A stretch of DNA of 64,000 bases from Aegilops tauschii subsp. strangulata (lineage: Eukaryota; Streptophyta; Magnoliopsida; Poales; Poaceae): contig NC_053036.3 in the NCBI RefSeq assembly GCF_002575655.3, forward strand, positions 154,480,627 through 154,544,626, read 5' to 3'. Positions 33,173 through 44,311 of this stretch are shown piece after piece. How positions within the stretch are numbered: position 1 is the first letter of the stretch; each line of letters begins with the position of its first letter. The notes under the pieces were generated by a model, which was not told the origin of the DNA, did no database searches, and worked only from the letters and a program-made list of their open reading frames with translations. A program made the translations under genes and the position numbers.

Positions 33173-34762
33173 TCCTACAGCCCCGGCCGGTGGTACAGGT
33201 GAAGGCGACGCCACCAAGGAAGGAGCGCCTCTTGCGGGCGCTGGCGATGTCCAGGGATGACTTGCTTGCGGCTCATTTCTTGTTTAAACTCCTGCAACAT
33301 GTACCGTGCCTCGTGGAGGCGTTTAAACTTGCGTTTGATACTCGGAGAACAATATATCTTGAAATATTTGCTTTGAGATTTTGTGATTTCTTTCCCATTT
33401 GCTTTATGTTCTACATCGGCAGAGCCCGACCCCGCGCATACCTCAGCCGCCGTTGGGTCGTCCGGATCACCAGGACGAGACCAAGGAGTGAGGGGCTACG
33501 TGGCCGGTTAGGCTCCTATGTCGCGATGCTCAGGAGTCCCCCTTGACGTGCAAACAGCTTATGGAAAGGAGATGCAAGGGTAGGTCTAGTGTTCTACGTC
33601 GGCAGGGCCCGACCCCGCGCATACCTCAACCGCCGTTGGGTCCTCCGGATCACCAGGACGAGACCAAGGAGTGAGGGGCTATGTGGCTAGTTAGGCTCCT
33701 GAGTCGCGATGCTCAGGAGTCCCCCTTGACGCTCAAACGACCTTCATACCTTTGCCCTCGCCGAGGCTCGGCTCGGGTGGGGCGCGCGACAACCAGGTCC
33801 GGGGAACCTGGCTGGGTGGTGTACGCTTGGGCGTGACCCAAGCGCAGCCTCCGTGCCCAGCCCCTCGCGCGACTCTCCCGAGGGGAGGTGTTGCGATGAG
33901 GCCAGACACTAAGCTCAAGGGCTCCCTGAGGTTGATACGGCCGTGTGGCCTCTCTCGGTTGTTTATCACCAGCGCGGAGCATGGCGCTTCCACACTTGCA
34001 CGGGCATGGCCACTCCTCGGCAGTGTCGACGGCCAGCGCGGAGCATGGTGATTCCACTGGTACATGGGAGGGGACTCCCTACTGCGGAGAGCCCCCGGGG
34101 CGTGTACAGCCCCGCCCTGACACGTGGCTTGCACGGCAGGGCTAGATGAGGTGTGTCTGGGCACTCGTGAGCCAGTGCGGGACTCACAAGGCCCTACCTC
34201 AAGGCGGGTTGCGCCTGGTCTTGATTCTTGATGGCTGTGGTGGTCCTGCGAGATGGTTACACAACCTGCACCGAAATAATTTCCTTAGGTTATCGCGTGA
34301 GAAGGCGAAGTACCAACGACCTCGGAGGTGACGTGAACGGGGCCGGCCCGCCAGACAGCTGCAGGGACGGGCCCGAGCACAGACGTCGTGCCTAGCCTTC
34401 TTATGCGAAGGGCCCTGAAGAAAGACGGTCGGCTCGCGGCTCCCATGGTGGGCGGCAATCAAGCAGGTGATAATCACAGACAGGTTAAGCATGGAAGGCG
34501 AGCTAGCTTAGGTAAATGCATTGACGATACTTGCCACTGTGTTGGACCCAAGCGGCTTGGGGATGATGCAGCCCGAGGGACGCCCCCAACAGAGTAAGCT
34601 AAAGATGTAAAGGGATACATGCCACTAGGACGGACCCACGCGGCCTGGGAATGATGCAGCCCGAGGGGCGCTCCCAGCTAAATAAACTTGCAAAATGTCA
34701 CCTGGTTCTATTGTTGAAGGAATGTTGGGGCAGCTGAAGACGCCTGGCGAAGGGGTTGCTCC
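33173..34762. other. non-coding, repeat-rich middle of first X element
   Basis: Short tandem duplications fill this stretch: a 183-bp unit (TTCTAC.TCGGCAG.GCCCGAC at 33409 and 33592), a roughly 64-bp unit (AGCGCGGAGCATGG at 33971 and 34035) and an 89-bp unit (GGACCCA.GCGGC.TGGG at 34543 and 34632). It lies where the rest of pol should be. I see no conserved protein on either strand. Confidence 0.6.
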
Positions 34763-37540
34763 TCACGAGCCACCGGGGCCCTGAGCCTCGGGAGGCTCTG
34801 GGGGTCTGGGCGGTTCCTTGAAGACCGTCTCCATCTCCGCCAGGACTGCGTCGTGCCTGGCCTCCTGAGCGGCCAGGATGCTCTGCATGTTGCGCTGGAA
34901 GGCGGACGCCACGCTCGGTAGGCCAAAACGCATGCGAACATAGCTGTGAGGCAGGCCCTCGCAGCGTCCCACGCGTGAAGGCCAGAAAAGCTCCTGAGAT
35001 GCAGCCCTGTTGAGCCCTGGGATATCGATGCAGACGCGCGACCCGCCATCCGCGCCTGGATGGGGAGTCGCGCCGGGTGAGCGGCGATCGCCGCGCATGG
35101 CTCTTGCATCCTGCAGTTCCTGAGTGGTCTTGGCAATGAACTCCTGAGCGCCAGGCGCTCCTCGTCCGGTGTCATCCTAAGGGAAATGTGATGCGAAGCA
35201 CGCCTCCACGTGGTGCCCGAGCGCCTCCCTCGTGACGTTGGAAAGATCGGAGGCCCTCCAGAAGAGAGCCCCCGAGCCCTGCCCGAGGAGGGCGCCGGGC
35301 ATGCCTTCCTATGCGAGGAAGGGAGGCGCCCCAGGCTTGGGCGCCGATCCTGACGTGGCTCCACTTGAGGCGCCGCTCTCCCGAGGCCCTGCGCGGAGTA
35401 GCTGCTTCTTCTTCTTGGGGACGACCTCAGGAGGGTACTGCGCTGCATTGCTGTCGGGGTCTTCGATCGATGCTGCTTGGGAGGCGCGCTCGAGGGGGCA
35501 CACCGCATCTCTTTCTTCGCAGGGGACTGTGATGATCCCGCCGCTTCCTGGCATCTTGAGGACGTTGTAGCTGTGGTGTGTCACTGCCATGAACTTGGCC
35601 AAGGCCGGATACCCGAGGATGGCTTTGTATGGCAGACGGATGTGGGCGACGTCGAAGTCGATGAGCTCGGTGCGGTAGTTGCCGCGCTGTCTGAAGGTGA
35701 CAGGGAGACGGATCTGCCCTATCGGCATGGTGGAACCGTCGGTCACTCCTGAGAAGGGCTTGGTAGGCTGAAGCTAATCGTAGGGCACTTGAAGGCTCTC
35801 GGACATATCGACGGACATGACGTTAAGCCCTGCGTCGCCGTCAATGAGGGTCTTGGTGAGTTGTACGTTGCTGATGACGGGTGAGCAAAGCATCGGGAGA
35901 GCGCCAGCGGTGGCCGCGCACTTGAGCTGATCTGCCGAACTGAAGGTGATGGCACACTTGGACTACCTAAGCGGGCGTGTGGCCTCGAGCCTGGGGAGGA
36001 CTGCGTTCACCTCATGAGCAAACTGCTTGAAGATTCGCTGAGAGGCTAGGGCTTGAGCTCCACCCAAGATGCCGGCGATAGCTCACGGCTCCTGGAATCC
36101 CCCAGCCCCTCGTCCTGATGGTGGTCGTCGTTCCTTCTTGGTAGTGGAGGCAGCAGAGGAAGGCCAACATTGCCCTGAGGCCAGTCCTTGCGAGGCTGAT
36201 CCCTCCAGGCGCTCTCGCGAGGCTGGTTGTGCGAACGGTCCTCACAAGGCCGGTCACGCCACTCCTGGCGAGGGCCACGGTCGTCCCAGCGTCCTCCACC
36301 ACGTCCTCCTACTCGGTCGTAGCCCGGGTCGTTGCGCTTGGGGCGTCGACCGAGGCGTCCATCTCGAATGGCCCTGAGCTCTTGACAGTCGTTGGTGTTG
36401 TGGCTGTGAACGTTGTGGAAGGCGCAGAACGGCCGGCTGCTTTTGGATGACTCGGGCTGGTCGCGGCCGCGCTTCGTGTCCGGCTCCGCCGCGAGTACGA
36501 CCACTCCCTTGCGCTTCATGTCCTAGGCCTTGGCTTTCTTCTCCTCCAGGTCGGCAGCTGGGAGCTCGAGGAGGGAAAGGTGCCCTTCCTCAGCCCTTGC
36601 GCACTTGGTCGCCAGGTTGAACAACTCCAAACACGTGCACAGTTCTTCATGGATGGCGAGCTCCTCCTTCATCTTGACGTCGCGGACGCCATCGGAAAAC
36701 GCAGAGATGATGGCCTCATCAGTCACCTTGGGGATCTTGAGGCGAACGTTGTTGAAGCGCTGGATATACTTCTGGAGGGTCTCCCCTGGCTGCTGCTTGA
36801 CACGGCGTAGGTCACCCGCGGCCGGAGGGTGGTCGCGAGTGACCTGGAAATTGGCGACGAAACGGTCGCGCATCTCGTTCCAGGAGGAGATGGAGCCTAG
36901 AGGCAGGTTTAGGAGCCATGAACGTGCGCCATCCTTGAGAGCCATGGGGAACCAGTCCGCCATGACTTTTTCGTCGCCGTTGGCCGCCTCGATGCTCAGC
37001 TCATAGAGCTGCAGGAACTCCGCGTGGTCGGGGGTGGCCGACGCGGTGGGTCGCGCTGGGGGGCCGCACGCCTTGGCGCCAGGACGCCGTCTTGGTGCTG
37101 AGGTGGTGGTGGTGGCGCTCCATGAGCCACATCGCCCGCAGCTGGCGGAGGTCCAAGCAGCGAGACGGATGGCGTAGGGGAGCCCCCTGCGGTGCTGATG
37201 AGCTCGGTGATGCAGTCCAGCCAGTCCTCGTAGAGGTCGTGACGGGGCCGTAGCGCAGGAGTTCGCGTGCCATGAGCAACGCGGCCTGCGCGTCCGTGCG
37301 AGCGCGACGAGCATGAGACGACGAGCCTGCCGGGGTCAGTGACGGAATGGCGGTGCTGCCGTCCCGCCGCACTGAGGGGTGCCGCGAGGACGCTTGCTGC
37401 GCGTTCCCCGCCGGGCCGGTGACGGCGTTGGTGGCAAGTGACGGAAAACGACGAGGAGGCCCGCCGACGGGAGCCGTCTGAACAACGCGGGTGGCGAGGG
37501 CGGCCCGGCGCTCAGCGCGAGCTCGGCGAGCGTCCGCCAT
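34763..37540 (-). pseudogene. gag-protease and RT remnant of first X element
   Basis: The ATG at 37540 (MADARRARAERRAALAT) lies 73 bases inside the 5' LTR. After a frameshift the capsid region is open (AEFLQLYELSIEAANGDEKV, ARSWLLNLPLGSISSW, VKQQPGETLQKYIQRFNNV). A C-H-H-C knuckle (CAFHNVHSHNTNDC) and an arginine-rich RGGGRWDDRGPRQEW tract follow. The protease motif is altered to LIDGDAGLNV. A stop after PPFLA is matched in the second X element. A short RT fragment (SRVCIDIPGLNRA, then VRMRFGLPSVASAFQRN) ends at EAQGPGGS. The catalytic YVDD, RNase H and integrase are absent. Confidence 0.8.
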
Positions 37541-37592
37541 GGATGCAACGAAGCGACGGGACGCACATCGATGGAAGGAAGGCTTCGGCGCA

Positions 37593-37610
37593 CCCCTACC
37601 TAGCGCGCCA
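37593..37610 (-). other. primer-binding site of first X element
   Basis: The + strand CCCCTACCTAGCGCGCCA resembles the 3' end of a plant tRNA-Arg plus CCA with one mismatch (assignment from memory). It lies 2 bases inside the 5' LTR, the canonical spacing. Confidence 0.6.
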
Positions 37611-37612
37611 AA

Positions 37613-38499
37613 TATCAGATTTCGGGTTCTGGCAAAACCCTTGAGGTTCGAACACTGGGGTGCGCACGAAGATTTCCCCCTACCGAGTCTCGCCCTCAGC
37701 CTCATCGCGATCTCAAAGCCTAGCTCGACGAACTTGCAAGACAAGAGACACGAGATTTATACTGGTTCGAGCCACCGTTGTGGTTTAATACCCGACTCCA
37801 GTGTGGTGTGGTGGATTGCCTCTTGGGCTGATGATGAACAGTACAAGGGGAAGAACAGCCTCCTGGGGCGAGGTGTTCTTGTGCTTGGTGGGTGTGAGAA
37901 TGATTCGAATCTCCGTCGTCCCCCTGCTAGGGAGGTGGCTAGTCCTATTTATAGAGGCCTGGTCCTCTTCCCAAATATTGAGCGGGAAGGGATGCCACAA
38001 CGGCCAATTTGAAGGGGGACAGCTAGTACAAACTATCCTGGCTAAAGGTGGTCTTCACCTGCCAAAGGCTCTGGTGGTGATGCCGTCTTGGGCTCCACGG
38101 TGACCTCCGTCCTGCCGTCCTGCTGGCCTTGGTCTCGTTGCACCGATATGGAAACCTTTGCCTGATGGCTCGGTACTCCTCGCCTGCACTTGCCTCCTTA
38201 TCACCAAAGAGGAAACGAGGACAGTGTGCGCGCTGGTGCCCGCCTGGTCTTGGTTGTCATGGCTTGCGTCATTGGAACCTCGCGAGGTTCGCCTTGCCTT
38301 GATCTCTCCACCCCTCACGAGCCAGCCTGGTAAGGCCTCCCCTGAGGAGGTCTCGTGTCATCCGCCTCGCGAGGCTTGGCCCCTCGCGAGGGTCTTGAGC
38401 GTTTGCTGGTGAAGACGGGCCATACTGGGCCGCGAGTGGAGCCACGCCGTGGGCCGCAGGCAGGCAAGTCTGGGGAGCCCCGTTCCCAGAACACCGACA
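37613..38499 (-). repeat. 5' LTR of first X element
   Basis: It runs from TATCAGATTTCGGGTTC (first dinucleotide mutated from TG) to CCCAGAACACCGACA. It is followed by the CCTAT duplication and then by the interrupted exon of the host's antisense gene. Confidence 0.95.
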
Positions 38500-41458
38500 C
38501 CTATGCAGTTCCGCCCATTGCATCATCTGGTTGTTCAATAATGCAGGGCGCTCCGGCGCCGGGTACTGCAACCAGAAAAGCTTCTCCGTCATGTGCCCCT
38601 CCTAGGCCCGGAAGAATTGCGCGGCGTCAGCAGCACTCTTCGGAAGATCCGCAAAGGCGTCTGGAGAACTCCACAGTCGAGTGAGCAGGGAAAATCTTTG
38701 ACTGCCAAAAATACTCTGCAAAAGAAAGGGCTTACCAGCCGCTATCTGTTCGGCCTGCCGGACCTCCTCACGAGCCGCCCGGGACTCGGACCGCGCTTCT
38801 TTCACCTCTTGAAGGGCCTTGGCGAGATCGGCCGCTTGGGCCTTATTCTTCTCCTCCATGGCCTCGCACTTGCTGGCAGCATCATTGAGCTCTTGCTCCC
38901 CTTCGGTCACCCGCTCCTCATACTGGCGGCGGGCGACCTGCTTGGCCTTTAAATCCGCAGCCGCTTTATCAGCGGCCGCTTTGCTCACCCTTGCCTGCTC
39001 CTTGGCTTGGGCGAGGGCGATCTTCAGGGTCTCGACCTCGGCCGCACTACCTGCAATAATGATCAAGGCAACGCACGAACTTAAACTCCGCATTGGCATA
39101 TTACTTCAAGTGTGTAAATAATTTTTTTAACATACCTTGTGCCTCATCGAACTGCTCGTTAATGCGGACGATATCCTTATCGGCCAGCTTCAGCTTCCGC
39201 TGAAGTTCGGACACATCAGTGGCCTGGGCGGTCGCCGCTAACAGGGAGGCCTGTTTACCAAAATAACAGTACGTTACCTCCTGCGATTATTATTTGATCC
39301 TCAGTTCGGCTGTTTTTCAAAACCGAATAGAGTCTAAGGGGCTACTATCTATACATAGGCATATTTTTCATATGAGAAGCGGCTAAGAATATTACATCAC
39401 ATACCTCAAAGCCTATTAGCAGGCTGGTGAAGGCTTCGCTCAGCCCGCTCTTGGCGGACTGAACCTTCTCAACCACCGTACCAATTTAGGGCACGGTGCT
39501 CCTCCACTACGGAAGCACATTGCAGTGCTTCCACCAGAGTATTCGGTGCCTCCGGATTAGAGGAGGTTGCCGTCGGAGTAGGCGCTCCCCCTTCCTTTGA
39601 AGGGGGTTGCTCACTCAATTCCGGGGCCACATGGGTCTCTGGAATGGTGTTCGGCTGGGGGGCGGACTGGTCAGGGCCCTTGTTGTCAGTCTCCATGGGG
39701 GTTGCACCCCCATGTTCTCGGCAGCCGAGGTATTACCCTCTGGCGCCGTCTTGGCGGCCTCCCTCACCTCTCCGTGACCCGGAGAGGCCCTTCGGGACAA
39801 CACCTTGGCGTCATCTGCGGTGGTAGGCGGAGAGGCTCGCAAAGGCGACTCGCTCTCCACCATCTCCGGTTCCAGAGAGTTCCCCTTAGATGATGATTGT
39901 TGGGGGAGGCCACGGGCCGAACTGCAACACATAAACATGATGTGTTATAGTTACAATCATAAAAGATAGGATAGCATTACAGTGTCCATTTTACACATAC
40001 GATGTGGCCAGGGGCTTTTCCCTAGGGCGCCTCCTGGGGAGTGTTCGGCATCTGGGTCCGAACCGTCCGAGAGGGATACCTTCCCCCTCTTAGACGCCTC
40101 CACCTTGGGTCTACGGAGACCACCCTTTTCTTCTTTCTCCCCTTAAGGGGAGAATCTCTTTCCGCCTCCTCCTCCTCGTCTTCATCTCCCTAGTGGGAGG
40201 AGGGAGGTTCGGTCTCTCCAGACACAGCGTCCGAAGTACCTTTATGGCGAAGGCCACCTTTGGCCTCCTTGCTCTTCTTTTTGACCTTCTTCTCCGGCGC
40301 CTGATACAGCACCAGGAATAGCATCCTCGTTAGCAGAGGAATGGCTGGGTCTTCGGGTAGCAGAGCCGGACACTTGATCTGCACCGCCTTCTTCGTCCAG
40401 CCCTGATTAATGGATGGAAGGCTCAGCATACCCTTTGATTTATGAACTGAAGCTATGTTCGGGAACTAAATGCTTACCAGAGTGGCCGGGTGCACACTGT
40501 CGAGGCCGATGTCGTTGGTCGTCTCCGGCCACGTCTTCTGGGCCTTGAAGAGCAGCTTCTAGATATCTTCGTGCGTTGTGCCGAAGAATCGCTGCAGTGT
40601 TCGCGGCCCCTCCGGATTGAACTCCCACATATGTAGAGGCCGGCGCTGGCAGGGGAGGATCCGGCTGAAAAGCATCACCTGAACACATCAGTGAGACTGG
40701 TGTTCTTCTCTATCATATTTTTGATGCGCTTTCGCAGCACCAACACTTCGTCGGACGACCCCCAGTCCAGACCCTTGTTGGTCCACGACGCGAGCCGCAT
40801 TGGGGGTCCGGATCTAAACTTAGGAGTGGCTGCCCATGCGGCACCGCGAGGTTCGCTGATGTAGAATGACTCCTACTGCCATACCTTGACAGTTTCCACA
40901 AAGGCCCCATTGGGCCAGGTGGTGTTGGGGAGCTTGCTCACCATGGCGCCGCGGCAGTCCGCGTCCTGACCGTCGACCACCTTCGGCTTCGCGTTGAAGA
41001 CTTTGAGCCATAAGCTGAAGTGTGGGGGATGTGAAGGAGCGCCTCACACACAACGATGAACGCCGAGATGTGGAGGAAGGAATTCGGGGCTAGATCGTGG
41101 AAATCTAGCCCGTAATAGAACATGACACCATAGACGAAGGGGTGGAAAGGAAACCCTAGTCCGCGGAGGAAGTGGGGGATAAAAACTACTCTTTCACCGG
41201 GCTCAGGAGTGGGGATGACTTGCTTTTTGGTAGGGAGCCTGTGCGCAACATCCGCAGTCAGGTTTCCCGCCTCCCGGAGCTCCTTGACGTCCTTCTCCGT
41301 GACGGAGGAGGCCACCCACTTGCCCTGAGAACCGGATCCGGACATGGCCGGAGAGGTTGGTGGCGGTGGGAAAAGATTGGAACTTGGGCGCTGAATCTCG
41401 AGGATGGGGAAGCAGAGGAAGGAAGAAGGTGTGGGGTAAAAAGATGGATCTGTATCCT

Positions 41459-41466
41459 CTTATATA
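41459..41466 (-). promoter_or_regulatory. TATA box of antisense gene copy 2
   Basis: It reads TATATAAG on the - strand, about 115 bases before the ATG at 41345. The same position carries CTTTATAAAG in the 46950-48830 copy (47927-47936, ATG 47825) and TTTATATA in the 59340-60455 copy (60235-60242, ATG 60342), so spacing is kept among Fatima-type copies. Confidence 0.6.
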
Positions 41467-41479
41467 GGCAGTGAATATC

Positions 41480-41905
41480 AAGCGCCCCCCCCCCCCCACA
41501 AGCCTTAAAACTCGCATGTTCCCAAGGGGTCGTGCAAACGGCAAGGTTGGATTACCCAAACCAGTATTGATGAGGATCCGGCAATAAGCGGACATGATAT
41601 ATGTTTTGACAAGACGTATCAATAGAGGCTGTGCCTCGAAACGCGAAGCGGGAGGCCAAAAAAGGTTCAAAATTATAAAGAGGCCAGACATGACGTTTTG
41701 CCGAAAAAGTTGCAAGGAGACAGATCTTATTTTGATTAACTATTGTGCCCTTTTGGTTGAGGGTTGTAATTTTTATGTAGAGCCGAATACAGTCCTCTTA
41801 TTCAGAAGACTGCTTTAAAGAATTCTGGGGAGGAACCCGCCTTACAATGCCGAAGACAATATGTGTGCCGAATACATTGCCATTGAAGCCTGGTTCAGGG
41901 GCTAC
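41480..41905. other. upstream region of antisense gene and polypurine tract
   Basis: No coding frame. It opens with a run of about 15 C (41484-41498) next to the antisense-gene TATA box and ends with TTCAGGGGCTAC directly before the 3' LTR, the likely polypurine tract for + strand DNA synthesis. Confidence 0.5.
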
Positions 41906-42380
41906 TGAGGGAGTCCTGGATTAAGGGGTCCTCAGGTGTCCGGGCTATGTAACATGGGACGGACTGATGGGCCGCGAAGATACAAGGCAGAACACCTTTC
42001 TCCGCATCCGGATGGGACTCTCCTTTGCGTGGATGGAAAGATTGGCGTCCGGGTGTGTAGTTTCCTTTCTTTGTGAACCGACTCTGTACAACCCTAGACC
42101 CCTCCGGTGTCTATATAAACCGGAGGGTTTAGTCCATAGAGGCTGTCAGAATTCACATAGGCTAGACAGCTAGGGTTTAGCCATTACGGTCTCGAGGTAG
42201 ATCAACTCTTGTAACCCCTATACTCATCAAAGCCAATCAAGCAGGAAGTAGGGTATTACCTCCATTAAGAGGGCCCGAACCTAGGTAAACATCGTGTCCA
42301 CTTTTTCTCATGTTACCTTTGATCCTCAGACGCACAGTTCGGGAACCCCTAACCGAGATCGGCCAGTTTTGACACCGACA
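41906..42380 (+). repeat. 3' LTR of the Fatima-like element
   Basis: It runs from TGAGGGAGTCCTGG to TTTTGACACCGACA, with both canonical ends intact, unlike the 5' LTR. It is directly followed by GGTACCACTG, where the interrupted integrase reading frame resumes. Confidence 0.95.
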
Positions 42381-42604
42381 GGTACCACTGCCGCAGCGTC
42401 CGCTCCAGGAAGCTCGAGGTGAGTGATCTTGTTCTGAGGTGCGTGCTTTCCAGGGAGGCGATGCATATGCTCTCACCCTTGTGGGAGGGCCCGTTCGGGA
42501 TCGCCCGTGTCTCCAGGCCTAGCGACGCGGGCCTGGAGACGCAGGACTAGATCCCCATCCAGAATGCCGGGAACAAACAGCACCTCCGGAAGTTCTACCC
42601 ATGA
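42381..42604 (+). pseudogene. gypsy integrase C-terminus, second segment
   Basis: It completes the protein cut at 10335: SRKLEV, then LSPLWEGPFGIARVSRPSDA, one stop at 42548-42550, and the final HLRKFYP with stop at 42602-42604. LSPxWEGPF and HLRKFYP are the usual C-terminal motifs of this gypsy integrase type. The join across the 32-kb insertion is in the right protein position. Confidence 0.85.
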
Positions 42605-42610
42605 AGCAAG

Positions 42611-44278
42611 TGTTGGGGAATGCAGTATATCAAAAAAAATACCTACGATCACGCAAGATATATCTATGTGATGCATAGTAACGAGCGGGAGAGTGTGTCC
42701 ACATACCCTCGTAGACCGAAAGAGGAAGTGTTAAGTAACGCGGTTGATGTAGTCGAACGTCTTCGCGATCCAACCGATCAAGTACCGAACGGGTGGCACC
42801 TCCGCGATCCGCACATGTTCAACTCGATGACGTCCCTCGTACTCTTGATCTAGCTGAGGCCGAGGGAGAGTTTCGTCAGCATGACGGCGTGGTGATGGTG
42901 AAGATGAAGTTACCGGCACAGGGCTTCGCCTAAGCACTGCAACGATATGACCGAGGTGGAAATCTATGGGGGGGCACCGCACACGGCTAAGACAACTGTC
43001 AACTTGTGTGTCTATGGGGTGGCCCCCTCCCCCGTATATAAAGGAGGGGAGGAGGAAAGGGCCGGCCCTCATAGGGCGCGCCCAAGGGGGAGTCCTACTC
43101 CCAGTAGGAGTAGGTTTCCCCCCTTCCTAGTTGGAGTAGGAGAAGAAGGAAGAGGGCGAGGGAGAGCAGGAAAGGGGGGCCGGCTCCTTCTCTCTTCCAT
43201 TAAGGCCCAATAAGGCCCATTGACTCCCCGGGGGGTTCCGATAACCTCCCGGTACTCCCAAAAATGCCCGAACTCATCCGGAACCATTCCGGTGCCAAAC
43301 ATAGCCTTCCAATATATCGATCTTTATGTCTCGACAATTTCGAGACTCCTTGTCATGTCCGTGATCACATCCGGGACTCTGAACAACCTTAGGTACATCA
43401 AAACACATAAACTCATAATACTGATCGTCATCGAACGTTAAGCGTGCGGACCCTACGGGTTTGAGAACTATGAAGACATGACCGAGACTCATCTCCAGTC
43501 AATAACCAATAGAGGAAACTGGATGTTCATATTGGCTCACACATATTCTACGAAGATCTTTATCGGTCAAACCACGTAACAACATACATTGTTCCCTTTG
43601 TCATCGGTATGTTACTTGCCCGAGATTCGATCATCGGTATCTCAATACCTAGTTCAATATCGTTATCGGCAAGTCTCTTTACTCGTTCCATAATGCATCA
43701 TCCCGCAACTAACTCATTAGTCACATTGCTTGCAAGGCTTATAGTGATGTGCATTACCAAGAGGGCCCAGAGATACCTCTCCGACAATCGGAGTGACAAA
43801 TCCTAATCTCGATCTATGCCAACTCAACAAACACCATCGGAGACACCTGTAGAGCATCTTTTTAGTCACCCAGTTATGTTGTGACGTTTGATATCACACT
43901 AAGTGTTCCTCCGATATTCAGGAGTTGCATAATCTCATAGTCATAGGAACATGTATAAGTCAGGAAGAAAGCAATAGCAACAAACTAAATGATCATCGTG
44001 CTAAGCTGACCGATGGGTCTTGTCAATCACATCATTCTCTAATGATGTGATCCCATTAATAAAATGAGAACTCATGTCTATGGCTAGGAAACTTAAACAT
44101 CTATGGTTAACGAGCTAGTCAAGTAGAGGCATACTAGTGACACTCTATTTGTCTATGTATTCACACATGTACTAAGTTTCCAGTTAATACAATTCTAGCA
44201 TGAATAATAAAAATTTATCATGATATAAGGAAATATAAATAACAACTTTATTATTGCCTCTAGGGCATATTTCCTTCA
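42611..44278 (-). repeat. 3' LTR of the copia element
   Basis: 1668 bp, close to the usual 1.7-1.8 kb of Angela/WIS/BARE LTRs. On the - strand it starts TGAAGGAAATATGCCC (family form TGTTGGAAATATGCCC) and ends with a CCCCAACA-type terminus. The - strand GCAAGTGGGAGAC just before it is the polypurine tract. No protein frame is supported inside it. Confidence 0.9.
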
Positions 44279-44311
44279 GTCTCCCACTTGCACTAGAGTC
44301 AATAATCTAGA

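Larger units (their letters stand above)
29411..38499 (-). mobile_element. complete nested X-type gypsy element, pol-deleted
   Basis: The LTRs are 29411-30299 (3', 889 bp) and 37613-38499 (5', 887 bp). A perfect target duplication CCTAT flanks it (29406-29410, 38500-38504), and the last exon of antisense gene copy 2 resumes across it. The - strand encodes gag-protease and a short RT remnant. The + strand encodes another antisense gene. RNase H and integrase are absent. About 13 differences are visible in the first 200 aligned LTR bases, so it is not young. The second X element at 51192 has the same layout. Confidence 0.95.
29136..41345 (-). pseudogene. spliced antisense gene, copy 2, split by an insertion
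   Basis: Exon 1 starts at 41345 (MSGSGSQGKWVASSVTEKDV) and carries the PF04195-like core (VVFIPHFLRGLGFPFHPFV, FYYGLDFHDLAPNSFLHISAF, EFNPEGPRTLQRFF) to a GT donor at 40477/40476, with one frameshift near 41010 and internal stops. The next exon begins near 40429 (SLPSINQGWTKK) and turns lysine/acid-rich. A coiled coil lies at 39060-38700 (AEVETLKIALAQAKEQ). The last exon is cut by the X element: upstream part to 38505, downstream part from 29410 to 29136 (FIVRLWPTEPIPSSYFALVKRL). The gene reads against gag. Function unknown. Confidence 0.7.
10336..42380 (+). mobile_element. Fatima-like gypsy element with two nested insertions
   Basis: Both LTRs are 475 bp (10336-10810 and 41906-42380) and in the same orientation. 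The element interrupts an integrase coding sequence that resumes exactly downstream. Flanking pentamers are GCTAC (10331-10335) and GGTAC (42381-42385), a one-mismatch target duplication. With the two inner insertions and their target duplications removed it is about 9.3 kb. It carries gag and protease on the + strand but no recognisable RT, RNase H or integrase, so it is non-autonomous as seen. A second gene lies on the - strand of its 3' half. By eye the two LTRs differ at about 30 of 475 positions. The family name is from memory. Confidence 0.9.

Noticed and set aside
41484..41498. Poly-C run as a functional site
   Set aside because: It is a simple homopolymer prone to length change and sequencing error, and is not present at that length in the other Fatima-type copies.
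43030..43042. TATATAAAG on the + strand of the copia LTR as a promoter
   Set aside because: The copia element is on the minus strand, so this box points the wrong way for its transcript. With no gene downstream on the + strand I did not annotate it.
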